In this document: piece by piece, positions 1-7,970 of the stretch
Position numbering within the stretch: the stretch's first letter is position 1
Layout: every line of letters starts with the position of its first letter
Source: JBKPIY01 sp046730475
Lineage (GTDB): Bacteria; Actinomycetota; Thermoleophilia; Solirubrobacterales; 70-9
Reading direction: 5' to 3'
NCBI GenBank assembly: GCA_046730475.1
Contig: JBKPIY010000018.1
Location: 1 to 52,817 of the forward strand
DNA length: 52,817 nucleotides
The notes under the pieces: generated by a model
What the model was told of the DNA's origin: nothing
What the model saw: only the letters and a program-made list of their open reading frames with translations
The model's database searches: none
Position numbers and translations under genes: made by a program

Positions 1-50
1 CGAGATTGATTAGCCAGTCTCGTGGGCTCGGAGATGTGTATAAGAGACAG
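1..50 (+). other. Illumina Nextera i7 adapter remnant (artefact)
   Basis: Bases 32-50 are the 19-nt Tn5 mosaic end AGATGTGTATAAGAGACAG. They are preceded at 17-31 by GTCTCGTGGGCTCGG, the Nextera read-2 adapter. Bases 1-6 (CGAGAT) match the end of the P7 primer, which makes 7-16 a 10-nt i7 index. This is library sequence joined to genomic DNA at base 51. Peptides read through it are artefacts. Confidence 0.98.
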
Positions 51-550
51 CCGTTCCCCTTGTTGCTGCCCCTGTTCCCACCGCCCCCGCCGCCGGTGTC
101 GCCCCCGCCGCCCTTGTCGCCGCCGGGATTGACGGTGCCGCCGCGGCCGAGCCCACCGCCGCCGCCGGGCGGGGGCGGCGGAGGCCCGGGCGTGCCCCCG
201 CCCGAGAGGCCACCGGTGCCTGCTCCGGGCCCGGCGCCCGTCGGCTGACCGCCGAGAGGGTTGGTGGAGGCGATCGTCTGGGTGCCGCTCGTGCCCAGTG
301 ACGCGAGCCCGGCCCCGGGAACGCCCGGGGCGGTTGCCGATGGAGGCTGGACCGAGACGACCTCCGGCTGTGGGGGGGTGGATACCGGCCAGGCGTCGAA
401 GGAGACGCCTACCGCGAGGAGGACGAAGACGAGGAAAGCGGCCGCGAGCAAGGCGCCGCTGGCACCGATTCCGGCCAGGTAGCTGGGCGCGGTTCGAGTA
501 CGGCCATCCCCGCCAAGACCAGCCAAACGCTTACATGCCCTAGAAATCAT
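51..550 (-). CDS. Membrane-anchored Pro/Gly-rich protein, 3' end cut by adapter
   Basis: The minus-strand frame opens at ATG 550 and stays open to the adapter, so the stop codon is missing. The N-terminus is basic with Lys and Arg, and about residues 22-45 form one hydrophobic membrane segment rich in Leu, Val, Ala and Phe. After it the chain is a low-complexity extracellular-type tail: first Pro/Val/Ser/Thr, then runs of Gly and Pro with scattered Lys, Asn and Asp. This layout suggests a type II membrane protein with a disordered exported tail. I do not recognise the family. A weak GGTGG lies before the ATG, and a much stronger ribosome site lies just upstream at 599-606. The M23 peptidase gene follows on the same strand further upstream. 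Confidence 0.6.
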
Positions 551-561
551 CACACCACCGT

Positions 562-591
562 CTATTGAATCGTCTCATGCGCGGCCCCCAT
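562..591 (-). CDS. Possible 9-residue leader peptide
   Basis: An ATG at 591 is preceded by a perfect AGGAGGTG (599-606, minus strand) and a run of seven T. It opens a 9-codon frame (MGAAHETIQ) ending in TAG at 562, 11 nt before the ATG of the membrane protein and in another frame. It is either a leader peptide coupled to that gene or chance. Confidence 0.3.
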   Translation of the reverse strand: MGAAHETIQ

Positions 592-676
592 AAAAAAACA
601 CCTCCTACGGATGGCCGAATGGACGATCCACCTAATTCGCCGCGATTGCCCTATTTCCGGCTATTTTCGGTGCCCC

Positions 677-1852
677 CTAAAGGTACCCGAGCGGGTCCGT
701 GGTCTGCCCGTTGATCCGCACCTCGAAGTGGAGGTGCGGGCCGAAGCAGTAGCCCGTGCAGTCCGTGTAGCCGATCGTCTGGCCCTGGCCCACGTGCTGT
801 CCGACCGAGACCGCGAATGACTCCTGGTGCCCGTAGCAGGTGGAGAGCCCGCCGCCGTGATCGATACAGGTGTAGTTCCCATACCCGCCCTCGGGTCCTG
901 CGATCGTCACCGTCCCCGAAGCGGCGGCCCGGATCGGGGTGCCGGTGGGGACGGCGATGTCAATCCCCGGGTGGAACTCGTACTGCCCGTTGATGTACCG
1001 CGGTCCGTAGGGCGACGTGATCGGCCCGCTCACCGGCCAGATCAATCCGTGGGCGCCGGGCCGAACCGGTCCGGCGGGCAGGGTCGTGGAGCCGCCCGCC
1101 AGCTGCCGGGCGATCTGGTCGGAGATGTCCGAGAGATCGCCCTCGAGCTCCATACGGTGGTCGCGGACGTCGGCGAGCGTCGCCTGGCGCTGGCGGCGGG
1201 CCGCCGCCAGCTCGGAGGTGCGCGCCTCCAGGGCGGCGCGGGTCCGGTCGAGCTCCTGCTTCTCGCGCGCGATCCGGTCGCGGGCCGCCTTCACCTCGTC
1301 CACCACCTCGCGCATCTGGTCGCGCAAGCTGCGGACCCGGTCGACGATCGCGTTGTCCTGGTCGTGGAGGGCGCGCAGATAGTCGGCCCGGTCGAGGAGG
1401 TCGCCAAAGCCGTCGGCGTGGATGACGACGCTGATCAGGTCGGGCTCTCCCGCCTTGTAGATCTCGACCAGGCGCGCCTCGAGGGTGGAGATCGCCACCC
1501 GAAGCTTCTTGCGCAGGATCTCGAGCCGCTTCTGGGCCCGCTCCAGCTCGGCCTGCTTGCGGCGCAAATCGGCGGCGACCGCGGCCTCGCGGTTGCGCAG
1601 ATTGGCGACCTGGACCTCGAGCCGGTCGAGGGTGCTCGACTGCTTGGCGATCTGCGACGTGAGGACCCCCTCGCGCGAGCGGGCCTTGTCCAATTTCGCC
1701 TGGGTCGAGTCGAGCTTCTGCTGAAGGGTCTGGGCGGGGGCGCCGCCGGCGAGGATCGAGGCGGCGGCGGCGATCCCCGCGGCGCAGGCGAACGCGGCGA
1801 CCACCCGCGGTAGGCGGTTGGCGCGCCGAGGCTGCAGTTTCGAGTCGGTCAT
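677..1852 (-). CDS. M23 family peptidase with N-terminal coiled coil (EnvC/NlpD-like)
   Basis: This is a peptidoglycan endopeptidase or cell-division amidase activator acting outside the membrane. Residues about 12-41 are a signal peptide ending in an Ala-rich cleavage region. Residues about 43-255 are a long heptad-type coiled coil rich in Glu, Arg, Leu and Ala. The C-terminal 100 residues are a LytM/M23 domain with the zinc motifs HPGID (His294, Asp298) and HLHFE (His373, His375). All ligands are present, so it may be catalytic rather than a degenerate activator. The ATG at 1852 is preferred over the GTG at 1858 because AGGCGA lies 6 nt before it. Architecture and length (391 residues) match the coiled-coil M23 proteins common in actinobacteria; the exact substrate is unknown. 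Confidence 0.9.
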   Translation of the reverse strand: MTDSKLQPRRANRLPRVVAAFACAAGIAAAASILAGGAPAQTLQQKLDSTQAKLDKARSREGVLTSQIAKQSSTLDRLEVQVANLRNREAAVAADLRRKQAELERAQKRLEILRKKLRVAISTLEARLVEIYKAGEPDLISVVIHADGFGDLLDRADYLRALHDQDNAIVDRVRSLRDQMREVVDEVKAARDRIAREKQELDRTRAALEARTSELAAARRQRQATLADVRDHRMELEGDLSDISDQIARQLAGGSTTLPAGPVRPGAHGLIWPVSGPITSPYGPRYINGQYEFHPGIDIAVPTGTPIRAAASGTVTIAGPEGGYGNYTCIDHGGGLSTCYGHQESFAVSVGQHVGQGQTIGYTDCTGYCFGPHLHFEVRINGQTTDPLGYL

Positions 1853-2081
1853 CTTCACTCGCCTGCGGGGTTAGCTGACGGGCTCGCGCTGTGCGCTCGG
1901 CCTGGCTCGGCCTCTCGCCCCGGAATCTCGGTTCCCCCGCTCCCCGGGCCGCTGACGGCCGGGGACTCGGCGTCCCTTTGCGGATACGGGTGGGAGGCTA
2001 GCAATCGCGATCGAATCCTCACAATCGCAGCCGGATCGGGGGCGCCTTGCAAAGCCCGTTTCAGCCCGCTTGTGAAAGCTG

Positions 2082-3347
2082 CTACGCGGCGGCGGCGAAC
2101 GGCTCGCGGGAGGCGTCCTTGGCGATCTCGCGAAGCCGCTCGAACCGCTCACGGTACTCGCGCGCCTGCATCCGCGAGATCACCAGCCGCTGCACCTGGG
2201 CGGTCCCCTCGAACAGCTGGTAGATCTTGGCGTCGCGGAACCACTTCTCCAGCGGGCAGTCAGTGCTCTGGGCGTAATCGCCGACGAGGTCGATCAGGAC
2301 GGTCGTCGCCCACATCGCGACGTCGCCGCCCTTCAGCTTCGACATCGAGCCCTGTCCGCCCGTGAGGGGGATCCCGTTCCGGGCCATCCACGAGGCGCGC
2401 TGGACGAGGAGCCGGGCGGAGTCGATCTCGGTGGCGACGTCGGCCAGCACCTGCTGGATCCGCTGGGCCTCGAGCGCCGGGGTCCCGCTCTCGACCGTGC
2501 GGCCGTCGAGGTACTCGAGGGTCCACTCGTAGGCGGCCTGGGCGATCCCGAGGGCGGAGGCGCCGACGACAGGCCGGGTCATCTCGAAGGTGGCGAGGGC
2601 ATTGGAGGAGCCGCCCGTGTGGCCCGAGCGAGCGCGCTCGAGCTTGCGGTTGAGCTTGTCCATCCCGCCGAGCAGGTTGTCGACCGGGATCCGGCAGTCC
2701 TCGAGGATCACCTCGGCGGTATGGGAGGCACGGATCCCGAGCTTCGTCTCCTTCTTGCCCTGGCGCAGCCCGGGCGTCCCCTTGGGGACGACGAACGAGG
2801 CCTGTCCACGGTGGCCGAGCTCGGGGTCGACCGTGGCGACGATCACATGAACGTCGGCGATCCCACCGTTGGTGATGAAGACCTTGGTCCCGTTCAGGAC
2901 CCACTCGTCGCCGTCGAGCTTGGCGGTGGTGCGGAGGCTCTTGACGTCGGAGCCGGCCTGGGGCTCGGTGACGGCGTAGGCGCCGAGCTGGATCTGGTCG
3001 TCCGTACCGAAGCACTGGGGAACCCACAGCGCGATCTGGTCCGGGGTTCCCGACGCGGCGAGACCGGCGGCGGCGAGGCTCGAGCCAGACAGGGCGAGGG
3101 CGATCCCGGCGCAGCCCCAATGAAGCTCCTCGGCGTAGATCGGGGAGAGGAGCCCGTCGGGATCGCTACCCATCCGCTGGATCGTCTCCAGGCCGTGGAG
3201 GCCCCACCGGCGCGCCTCCTCGATCACCTCCCACGGCGTGCTCTCCTCGCGATCGTGCTTGGGGGCCGCGGGGCGGATCACCTCCCGGGCGAACTTGCGG
3301 CAGTAGTCCTTGAACTCCTGCTGCTCCTCGGTGAGCGCGAAATCCAT
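2082..3347 (-). CDS. Acyl-CoA dehydrogenase
   Basis: This FAD-dependent enzyme oxidises acyl-CoA to 2-enoyl-CoA in the first step of beta-oxidation. The protein has 421 residues, slightly above the usual 380-400. The FAD-binding signature begins AVTEPQAGSD and continues to the LNGTKVFITNGG segment. The C-terminal YQLFEGTAQVQ carries Glu380 at the catalytic-base position of short- and medium-chain family members. The start is set by GGAGGT seven nt before ATG 3347; a longer reading frame upstream lacks homology-like sequence. A TetR-type inverted repeat at 3418-3433 lies about 70 nt upstream, and a close copy precedes the thiolase gene, suggesting joint fatty-acid control. Chain-length preference cannot be read from the sequence. 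Confidence 0.93.
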   Translation of the reverse strand: MDFALTEEQQEFKDYCRKFAREVIRPAAPKHDREESTPWEVIEEARRWGLHGLETIQRMGSDPDGLLSPIYAEELHWGCAGIALALSGSSLAAAGLAASGTPDQIALWVPQCFGTDDQIQLGAYAVTEPQAGSDVKSLRTTAKLDGDEWVLNGTKVFITNGGIADVHVIVATVDPELGHRGQASFVVPKGTPGLRQGKKETKLGIRASHTAEVILEDCRIPVDNLLGGMDKLNRKLERARSGHTGGSSNALATFEMTRPVVGASALGIAQAAYEWTLEYLDGRTVESGTPALEAQRIQQVLADVATEIDSARLLVQRASWMARNGIPLTGGQGSMSKLKGGDVAMWATTVLIDLVGDYAQSTDCPLEKWFRDAKIYQLFEGTAQVQRLVISRMQAREYRERFERLREIAKDASREPFAAAA

Positions 3348-3417
3348 GCTGGACCTCCGTTCCTGTCCGACCGTGGGCCCACGATCGCCTCTGCGCGGTG
3401 AGCGCACGAGGAACCGA

Positions 3418-3433
3418 TTGACTGGTCAGTCAA
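3418..3433. promoter_or_regulatory. TetR-type operator upstream of acyl-CoA dehydrogenase
   Basis: TTGACTGGTCAGTCAA has perfect 7-nt arms (TTGACTG/CAGTCAA) around GT. It differs at two positions from the site at 11107-11122 before the thiolase, and both are followed by CCAGGA. A related half-strength palindrome, TTGGCTGGCCAA, lies close by at about 3459-3470. The arms include a -35-like TTGACT. Confidence 0.65.
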
Positions 3434-3518
3434 CCAGGATAGCGGACGGACGCGGCCGATTGGCTGGCCAACCAGCGGGCGATCCGGCCGGCGCGGGCCG
3501 GCGAGTAGCGTTCCCGCG

Positions 3519-4871
3519 GTGGGCGCCCCTCGCTCCCTTTCCAACGCCGGCCGCCGGCTGCGGGAGAAGCTGCCCGTGGCGACCACCCGCCGCTCGCTCG
3601 CGATCGGAGCGGCGGTGCTGGTGGTGGCGGCGCTCGTCTGGGCACTCGCGGCCGGGCCCCTCTCTGGCGGCGGCGGCAGCGGGGCCGAGAGCGAGGTGGT
3701 GACGATCTCCGTCGCCACCGAGAACGCCGCCAAGGCGCCGATCGGCCCCCTCGGCTTCCCTCTGGTCGCGACCCGGAACACCACCCGGGTCGGCGGGTCC
3801 GATCCCGCCACCGACGCCGCCGCCGTGGCCCTCGCCACCCACCCGGAGGGGGCGGGCGCCAGGCCCCCGCGAGCAATAATCCTCGTGGGGGAGGACGATT
3901 GGCAGGCGGGCATTGCCGCCTCCGCCCTCGCCGGCCCGCCGCTTCGGCTCCCGATCCTGGTTGGGGGCGCCACCGGCCTCCCCGATCCGACCGCCGAGGC
4001 GCTCACAGAGCTGCGACCGACCGGCGGCCCGAGGCCCTCGGACCCGGCGGTGTACACCGTCGGCGACGTGCGGGCGCCGCCGGGGCTCTCCACCCAGGTG
4101 CTGAGCGGATCCTCGGAGGCCCAGCTGGCGGACTCGATCGACCGTCTCCGAACCCGCCTTCTCGGCGAGCCCGAGCACATCGTCGTCGCCAGCCTCGACG
4201 ACCCGGGATCTGCGATGCCGGCGGCGGCGTGGGCGGCGCGCTCCGGCGACACCGTCCTCTTCGCCGGCCAGGGGAGCGTCCCGCCCGCCACCATGGCGGC
4301 CCTCCGCCGCCATCATCGCGCCCCCGTCTACGTCCTCGGCGGGCCCTCCGTGATCTCCGACGCGGCCGTGCGCCAGCTCGAGCGGGCCTCGCCCCGGGTG
4401 AGGCGGGTCGGCACCGACGACCCGGTAACCAACGCGATCCAGTTCGCCCGCTACATCGAGGGGGGGTTCGGCTGGAACATCAATGACCCCGGCCACGGGC
4501 TGGTCCTCGTCAACAGCTCGCGCCCGCTCGACGCAGCCGCCTCGGCGGCGCTTTCCGCGAGCGGCACCTGGGGGCCGCTCCTGGTCACCGACGAAGCCGA
4601 CGCCCTGCCACCCGAGCTGCGAAGCTTCTTCCTCGACATCAAGCCCGGCTACGAGACCGACCCCACTCGCGCTGTGTACAACCACGTCTGGCTGATCGGC
4701 GATGCCTCCGCGATCGGGGGAGCGGTGCAGGCGGAGGTCGATGACCTCGCCGAGCTGGCCGAGATCGGCGCCGGCGGCGGGGCGATCTCGAGGAGCGGCT
4801 CGTCGGCGCTCCCGGGCGGGGCCGAGGGCGAGCCGCGATCTCAGGCGCAGGGCGGGAAGGGGAAGCCGTGA
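3519..4871 (+). CDS. Membrane-anchored cell-wall-binding repeat (CWB2-like) protein
   Basis: A basic N-terminus is followed by one transmembrane segment at about residues 26-46 and then an extracellular region of about 390 residues. That region contains CWB2-type (PF04122) signatures: NTTRVGGSDP with an Ala-rich helix near residue 90, YVLGGPSVISDAAVRQLE with RRVGTDDP in the middle, and VWLIGDASAIGGAV near the C-terminus. These repeats bind anionic wall polymers in the Firmicutes proteins where they were studied. No catalytic domain is visible, so it may be a scaffold or polymer-binding protein. The GTG at 3519 has a TAGCGT -10-like box 7 nt upstream, which suggests a leaderless message. The stop overlaps the next gene by 4 nt. 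Confidence 0.75.
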   Translation: MGAPRSLSNAGRRLREKLPVATTRRSLAIGAAVLVVAALVWALAAGPLSGGGGSGAESEVVTISVATENAAKAPIGPLGFPLVATRNTTRVGGSDPATDAAAVALATHPEGAGARPPRAIILVGEDDWQAGIAASALAGPPLRLPILVGGATGLPDPTAEALTELRPTGGPRPSDPAVYTVGDVRAPPGLSTQVLSGSSEAQLADSIDRLRTRLLGEPEHIVVASLDDPGSAMPAAAWAARSGDTVLFAGQGSVPPATMAALRRHHRAPVYVLGGPSVISDAAVRQLERASPRVRRVGTDDPVTNAIQFARYIEGGFGWNINDPGHGLVLVNSSRPLDAAASAALSASGTWGPLLVTDEADALPPELRSFFLDIKPGYETDPTRAVYNHVWLIGDASAIGGAVQAEVDDLAELAEIGAGGGAISRSGSSALPGGAEGEPRSQAQGGKGKP

Positions 4872-5110
4872 GCGAGGCCGAGCTTCCCGACCGCCTCGGC
4901 AGCGGACGGCCGGTGACCGTCGAGGACATCCGCGCTCTTGCCGGACCCTCCACCCCGCACTTCGCCCTCCAGGTGAGGAACCGGATCCGCCGCCTGATCG
5001 ACCCCCTCCCCGAGGGCGATCCGGCCCGCGCCGAGGGTGAGCGCCAGATCGCGCGCCTCGCGCAGCTCGCCCGCTTCAGCGGCGATCCCAGAAGCGGAAC
5101 CGGCGCCTAG
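4868..5110 (+). CDS. Small conserved-looking hypothetical protein, coupled to CWB2 gene
   Basis: This is an 80-residue soluble protein. Its GTG overlaps the TGA of the wall-binding protein (GTGA), so the two are probably translationally coupled. The sequence is charged and helical, with the central segments RPVTVEDIRAL and FALQVRNRIRRLI. There is no signal peptide or membrane segment. I do not recognise a named family. The tight overlap and ordinary composition support a real gene acting with its neighbour. Confidence 0.6.
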   Translation: MSEAELPDRLGSGRPVTVEDIRALAGPSTPHFALQVRNRIRRLIDPLPEGDPARAEGERQIARLAQLARFSGDPRSGTGA

Positions 5111-5132
5111 GGGGAGCGGTTAGGCGCGGGCC

Positions 5133-5794
5133 GTGAAACAGCTGGCGGAAGGCGTGTGGCGCCTGGACGAGTTCCCGCCCCGGCCGGTGATCATTACCTG
5201 GCCGGCGACGTCCTGATCGACACCGGCCGGAGCTGGGACGCGGGGCGGATCCGAAAGCAGACCCGGGACAGGGAGCTGTCGCTGGTCGCCCTCACCCACG
5301 TCCATCCCGACCATCAGGGATCAGCCCACGTGATCTGCGAGGAGCGCGGGATCCCACTCGCCTGCCACCAGGGCGACGTCGACGCGATGGAGGGCCGGCG
5401 CCCGGTGCGGGCGTCCCACGCCCTGATCGCGAGGATCTACGCCGCGATGTGGGAGGGCCCCTCCCACAAGGTCGACCGGGTACTGAACGAGGGAGACGAG
5501 GTCGGGGGGTTTCGGATCGTCCACGCCCCCGGGCACTCCCCGGGCGAGGTGATCTACTGGCGGGAGGCTGATCGGGTGGCGATCTGCGGCGACGTGCTCC
5601 GCAACCTCTCCTTCGTCACCCTGAGGGCGCGGCTCGACGAGATGGCCGCCAACCTCACCCCGGACGTCCCTGAGGCCCGCCGCTCGATTCGGAAGCTGGC
5701 GGCGCTGCGCCCGGCGGTGACGCTCCCGGGCCACGGCCCGGCGATCAACGGGCACGCGGGAATCGAGAGGCTGGCCGAGCGGGTCGGCGCCTGA
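5133..5794 (+). CDS. Metallo-beta-lactamase-fold hydrolase, frameshifted near N-terminus
   Basis: The main frame (from about 5156) has the MBL zinc motif THVHPDH, then HAPGHSPG, Asp in AICGDVL and LPGHGP, all expected for a glyoxalase II/lactonase-like hydrolase binding two metals. The family's N-terminal strand lies in another frame: GTG 5133 reads VKQLAEGVWRLDEFPPRPVI and then fails. Adding one base at about 5193-5194 (ATCATTAC to ATCAATTAC) joins it to YLAGDVLIDTG. So one nucleotide seems to be missing, either as a consensus error or a real mutation. If translation starts at GTG 5156 instead, the first dozen residues are unlike the family. The substrate is not predictable. Confidence 0.8.
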
Positions 5795-5809
5795 CGGGAG
5801 ACCCGCCTT

Positions 5810-7180
5810 CTAGATCGAGTGCGCCAGCCGGCGGGCGTCGGCGAGGTTGGGGGCGATCCCGAGCCGGACCTGGTCGCAACGGCAACGAAGGACCGCGTCC
5901 TGGCGGGAGCCGCGCAACGCCAGCCGCTCCCCGCGGCGCCGGGACGCCGGCCGCGAGTCGGGGAAGGCGAGCGAGTACCAGCCGGCGACCCCCGCGCACA
6001 GCCTCCCTCCCGGGCTCCGGTCGAGCAGGGAGATCCCAACGGCCGTCCCCGGGCCCGCGGTCCAGAGGTCGATCTCGCCGCCGTGCCAGGTGGAGACGAA
6101 CCCCCGCGCGTTCGGGAGCGCCCGGCTGGCCTCTCCACCCGGCGCCTCGAACAGGAACAGGAGTGGCGCCGCGCCGAGCGGCGCCCGGCCCGCCCGTCTC
6201 CACGGCGCCGCCAGGGTGCCGGGCGGGGGCGGCTTCGCGGCCGGCGAGGGGTAGCGGTCGGGAAAGAGGATCTCGTAGGTCGTCTTCGGTGGATTCCGGT
6301 AGGCCCAATCGACGGCGCGCCAGCCGCCGTTCTCATACAGATGGCAGTCGAAGGCGAGGCCATCCGTGTAGGGCGAGAGCAACTCGCGGCGAAGATACGG
6401 GGAAAGGCCCTTGAGCCCGGCGCGTCCCTCGGCGACGACCTCCGGGTCGGTGGCGAGCCTGAGGAGCTCGGTGAGCGGAATCGAGCGAAGGGCGTAGTCG
6501 AGCATCGTCAGTGTCGCGTCCCCCTCGACCAGATCCCGGCGCGCCTCCAGCGAGTCGGCCGCACGCTGCTTGGGGCGCTCGGCAACTGGGATCCCAAGCC
6601 GCTGATCGGCGAGGGCGTGCTCGAGCTCGTGGGCGAGGGTGATCCGCTCGAGGGTCCCGAGCCGCCCGGAGGCCCCCACCAGCAAGGTCCGGCTCTCGGG
6701 GTCGTACAGGCCGATGATCTGGCCCTTCAGCGCTTGTCGCTCGACCGTGACCAGATCCGTGCCCGGTGGGATCGCCCCGAGCGCCTCGAGGGCTCGCTGC
6801 TCCCGCGCGCCCTCGGAGGGGGTGGCCTGATCTCGGGAGAGCTCCCCGACGCGGGCCCGGAGCGCCGGCTTCGAGAGGAGCGTGACCCGCGGGGCGCGGC
6901 GGAAGCGAAGCCGGCGGATCCGCTCGACGTCACGGCGGACTTCGTCCAGGCTGGAGGCCGAGCCCCCGTTCCTGCCGGCGCCCGAGGAGCCCGCGCCGCG
7001 CTCGAGGCAGCCGGAGAGGCCGGCGCCGAGCGAGCCGCTCGGCCCCCGGCCCGAGGGGACGTTTGTCGAGGGTGCGGCCTCCCGGTCGGGCCCTGCCACG
7101 ATCCAGCCGCCGAGGAGGGCGACGGCGACGGCGAGCACCAGGAGGAAGCGGGCTCGGGGCCAGTGCAAGACCATGACCAT
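5810..7180 (-). CDS. Membrane-anchored HExxH metallopeptidase-like protein
   Basis: The protein has an N-terminal signal anchor rich in Leu, Val and Ala, a low-complexity Gly/Ser linker, and a gluzincin-like domain. The latter has LAHELEHALADQ (HExxH) and, about 30 residues later, LVEGDAT, whose Glu can be the third zinc ligand. The segment IIGLYDPESRTLLV upstream is typical of proteins of this type. The rest is rich in Pro, Arg and Gly and has no domain I can name. ATG 7180 is chosen because GAGG lies just before it; another ATG is at 7174 and an in-frame GTG at 7204. It probably acts outside the cell. Proteolysis is inferred from the motif only. Confidence 0.75.
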   Translation of the reverse strand: MVMVLHWPRARFLLVLAVAVALLGGWIVAGPDREAAPSTNVPSGRGPSGSLGAGLSGCLERGAGSSGAGRNGGSASSLDEVRRDVERIRRLRFRRAPRVTLLSKPALRARVGELSRDQATPSEGAREQRALEALGAIPPGTDLVTVERQALKGQIIGLYDPESRTLLVGASGRLGTLERITLAHELEHALADQRLGIPVAERPKQRAADSLEARRDLVEGDATLTMLDYALRSIPLTELLRLATDPEVVAEGRAGLKGLSPYLRRELLSPYTDGLAFDCHLYENGGWRAVDWAYRNPPKTTYEILFPDRYPSPAAKPPPPGTLAAPWRRAGRAPLGAAPLLFLFEAPGGEASRALPNARGFVSTWHGGEIDLWTAGPGTAVGISLLDRSPGGRLCAGVAGWYSLAFPDSRPASRRRGERLALRGSRQDAVLRCRCDQVRLGIAPNLADARRLAHSI

Positions 7181-7313
7181 GATCCTCTTCGGCGCCGATT
7201 CCACCCTGGTTAAGCCTCACACTCCCAGGGCCCGGGACGCGACTTGATTCTGGCTGCCGGGTTACCTAGCCTCGAGGCCGCCCCGGGGCGGCCTGGGGAT
7301 CGCTCTTGTTCCG

Positions 7314-7970
7314 ATGTGGCAGAGACTGAGACAGGCGGCGCCGCGGTGGCTGGCGCTGGTGGTGATCGGGGCGGTCGCCCTGGGCAGCTACCTGATCGCG
7401 CCCGCGATCGGCGGACCGCCGAAGCTGACGACGACTAAGGCGAAGCAACTCTTCTACACTAAGAACCAGTCCAACGCCCGCTACTACTTGAAGAGCGTCT
7501 CCGACGCCCGCTTCCTCCCCAGGCAGCTCGGCGAATGGGGGGTCACCCTCGATACGCGCGACTGGAATTCATCGGGGGCGATCAAGGACGCGACCATCCT
7601 CGGGCAAGCGCGGTTCTTGGACAGCTCTGGAGAAGACGAGATCACCCTGCGGGCCGAGAATCTGCCCAGGGAGATTGCCGGCAAGGAACTGCGGCTGTCG
7701 GCGGTCGAGGTCTGCTTCGAGCTCACCCACGCGACCCTGACCGAGCTCGAGGTCACCCGCACCGGCCCCACCAGCGCAGACCCCGTCCCGTCACTCCCGA
7801 TCACCTTCCTCGACGACACCACCCCGTTGACGAGTGACGAGTGCCACCGCTTCTCCGCACCGCCCGCCCCGGTCGGCGGCGCCTCCGCGATCCAGGTGAC
7901 GGCGACGGTCAGCTTCAGCGGCGGCGGCGAGATCGACATCGGCCGCACCACCGCCCTCTTCACTCCCTAG
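7314..7970 (+). CDS. Signal-anchored exported hypothetical protein
   Basis: The protein has 218 residues. About residues 11-34 form a signal or anchor segment, followed by a Lys/Thr-rich stretch (KLTTTKAKQLFYTKNQ). The remainder looks like a beta-rich exported domain with two cysteines (VEVCFEL and SDECHRF) that could form a disulphide. I recognise the general type as an exported protein found in Solirubrobacter-like genomes, but no function is known to me. Its stop codon overlaps that of the convergent oxidoreductase gene by 3 nt. Confidence 0.7.
   Translation: MWQRLRQAAPRWLALVVIGAVALGSYLIAPAIGGPPKLTTTKAKQLFYTKNQSNARYYLKSVSDARFLPRQLGEWGVTLDTRDWNSSGAIKDATILGQARFLDSSGEDEITLRAENLPREIAGKELRLSAVEVCFELTHATLTELEVTRTGPTSADPVPSLPITFLDDTTPLTSDECHRFSAPPAPVGGASAIQVTATVSFSGGGEIDIGRTTALFTP

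Noticed and set aside
6..248. Plus-strand open frame with a Pro-rich product at the left edge
   Set aside because: It starts inside the Nextera adapter and is the shadow of the minus-strand membrane protein gene.
827..1813. Long plus-strand frame opposite the M23 peptidase
   Set aside because: No homology-like sequence; it is the GC-driven antisense of a gene with clear zinc motifs.
1859..2081. Possible c-di-AMP riboswitch upstream of the M23 peptidase, suggested by disA in the window
   Set aside because: I could not identify the conserved ydaO-type motifs in this leader.
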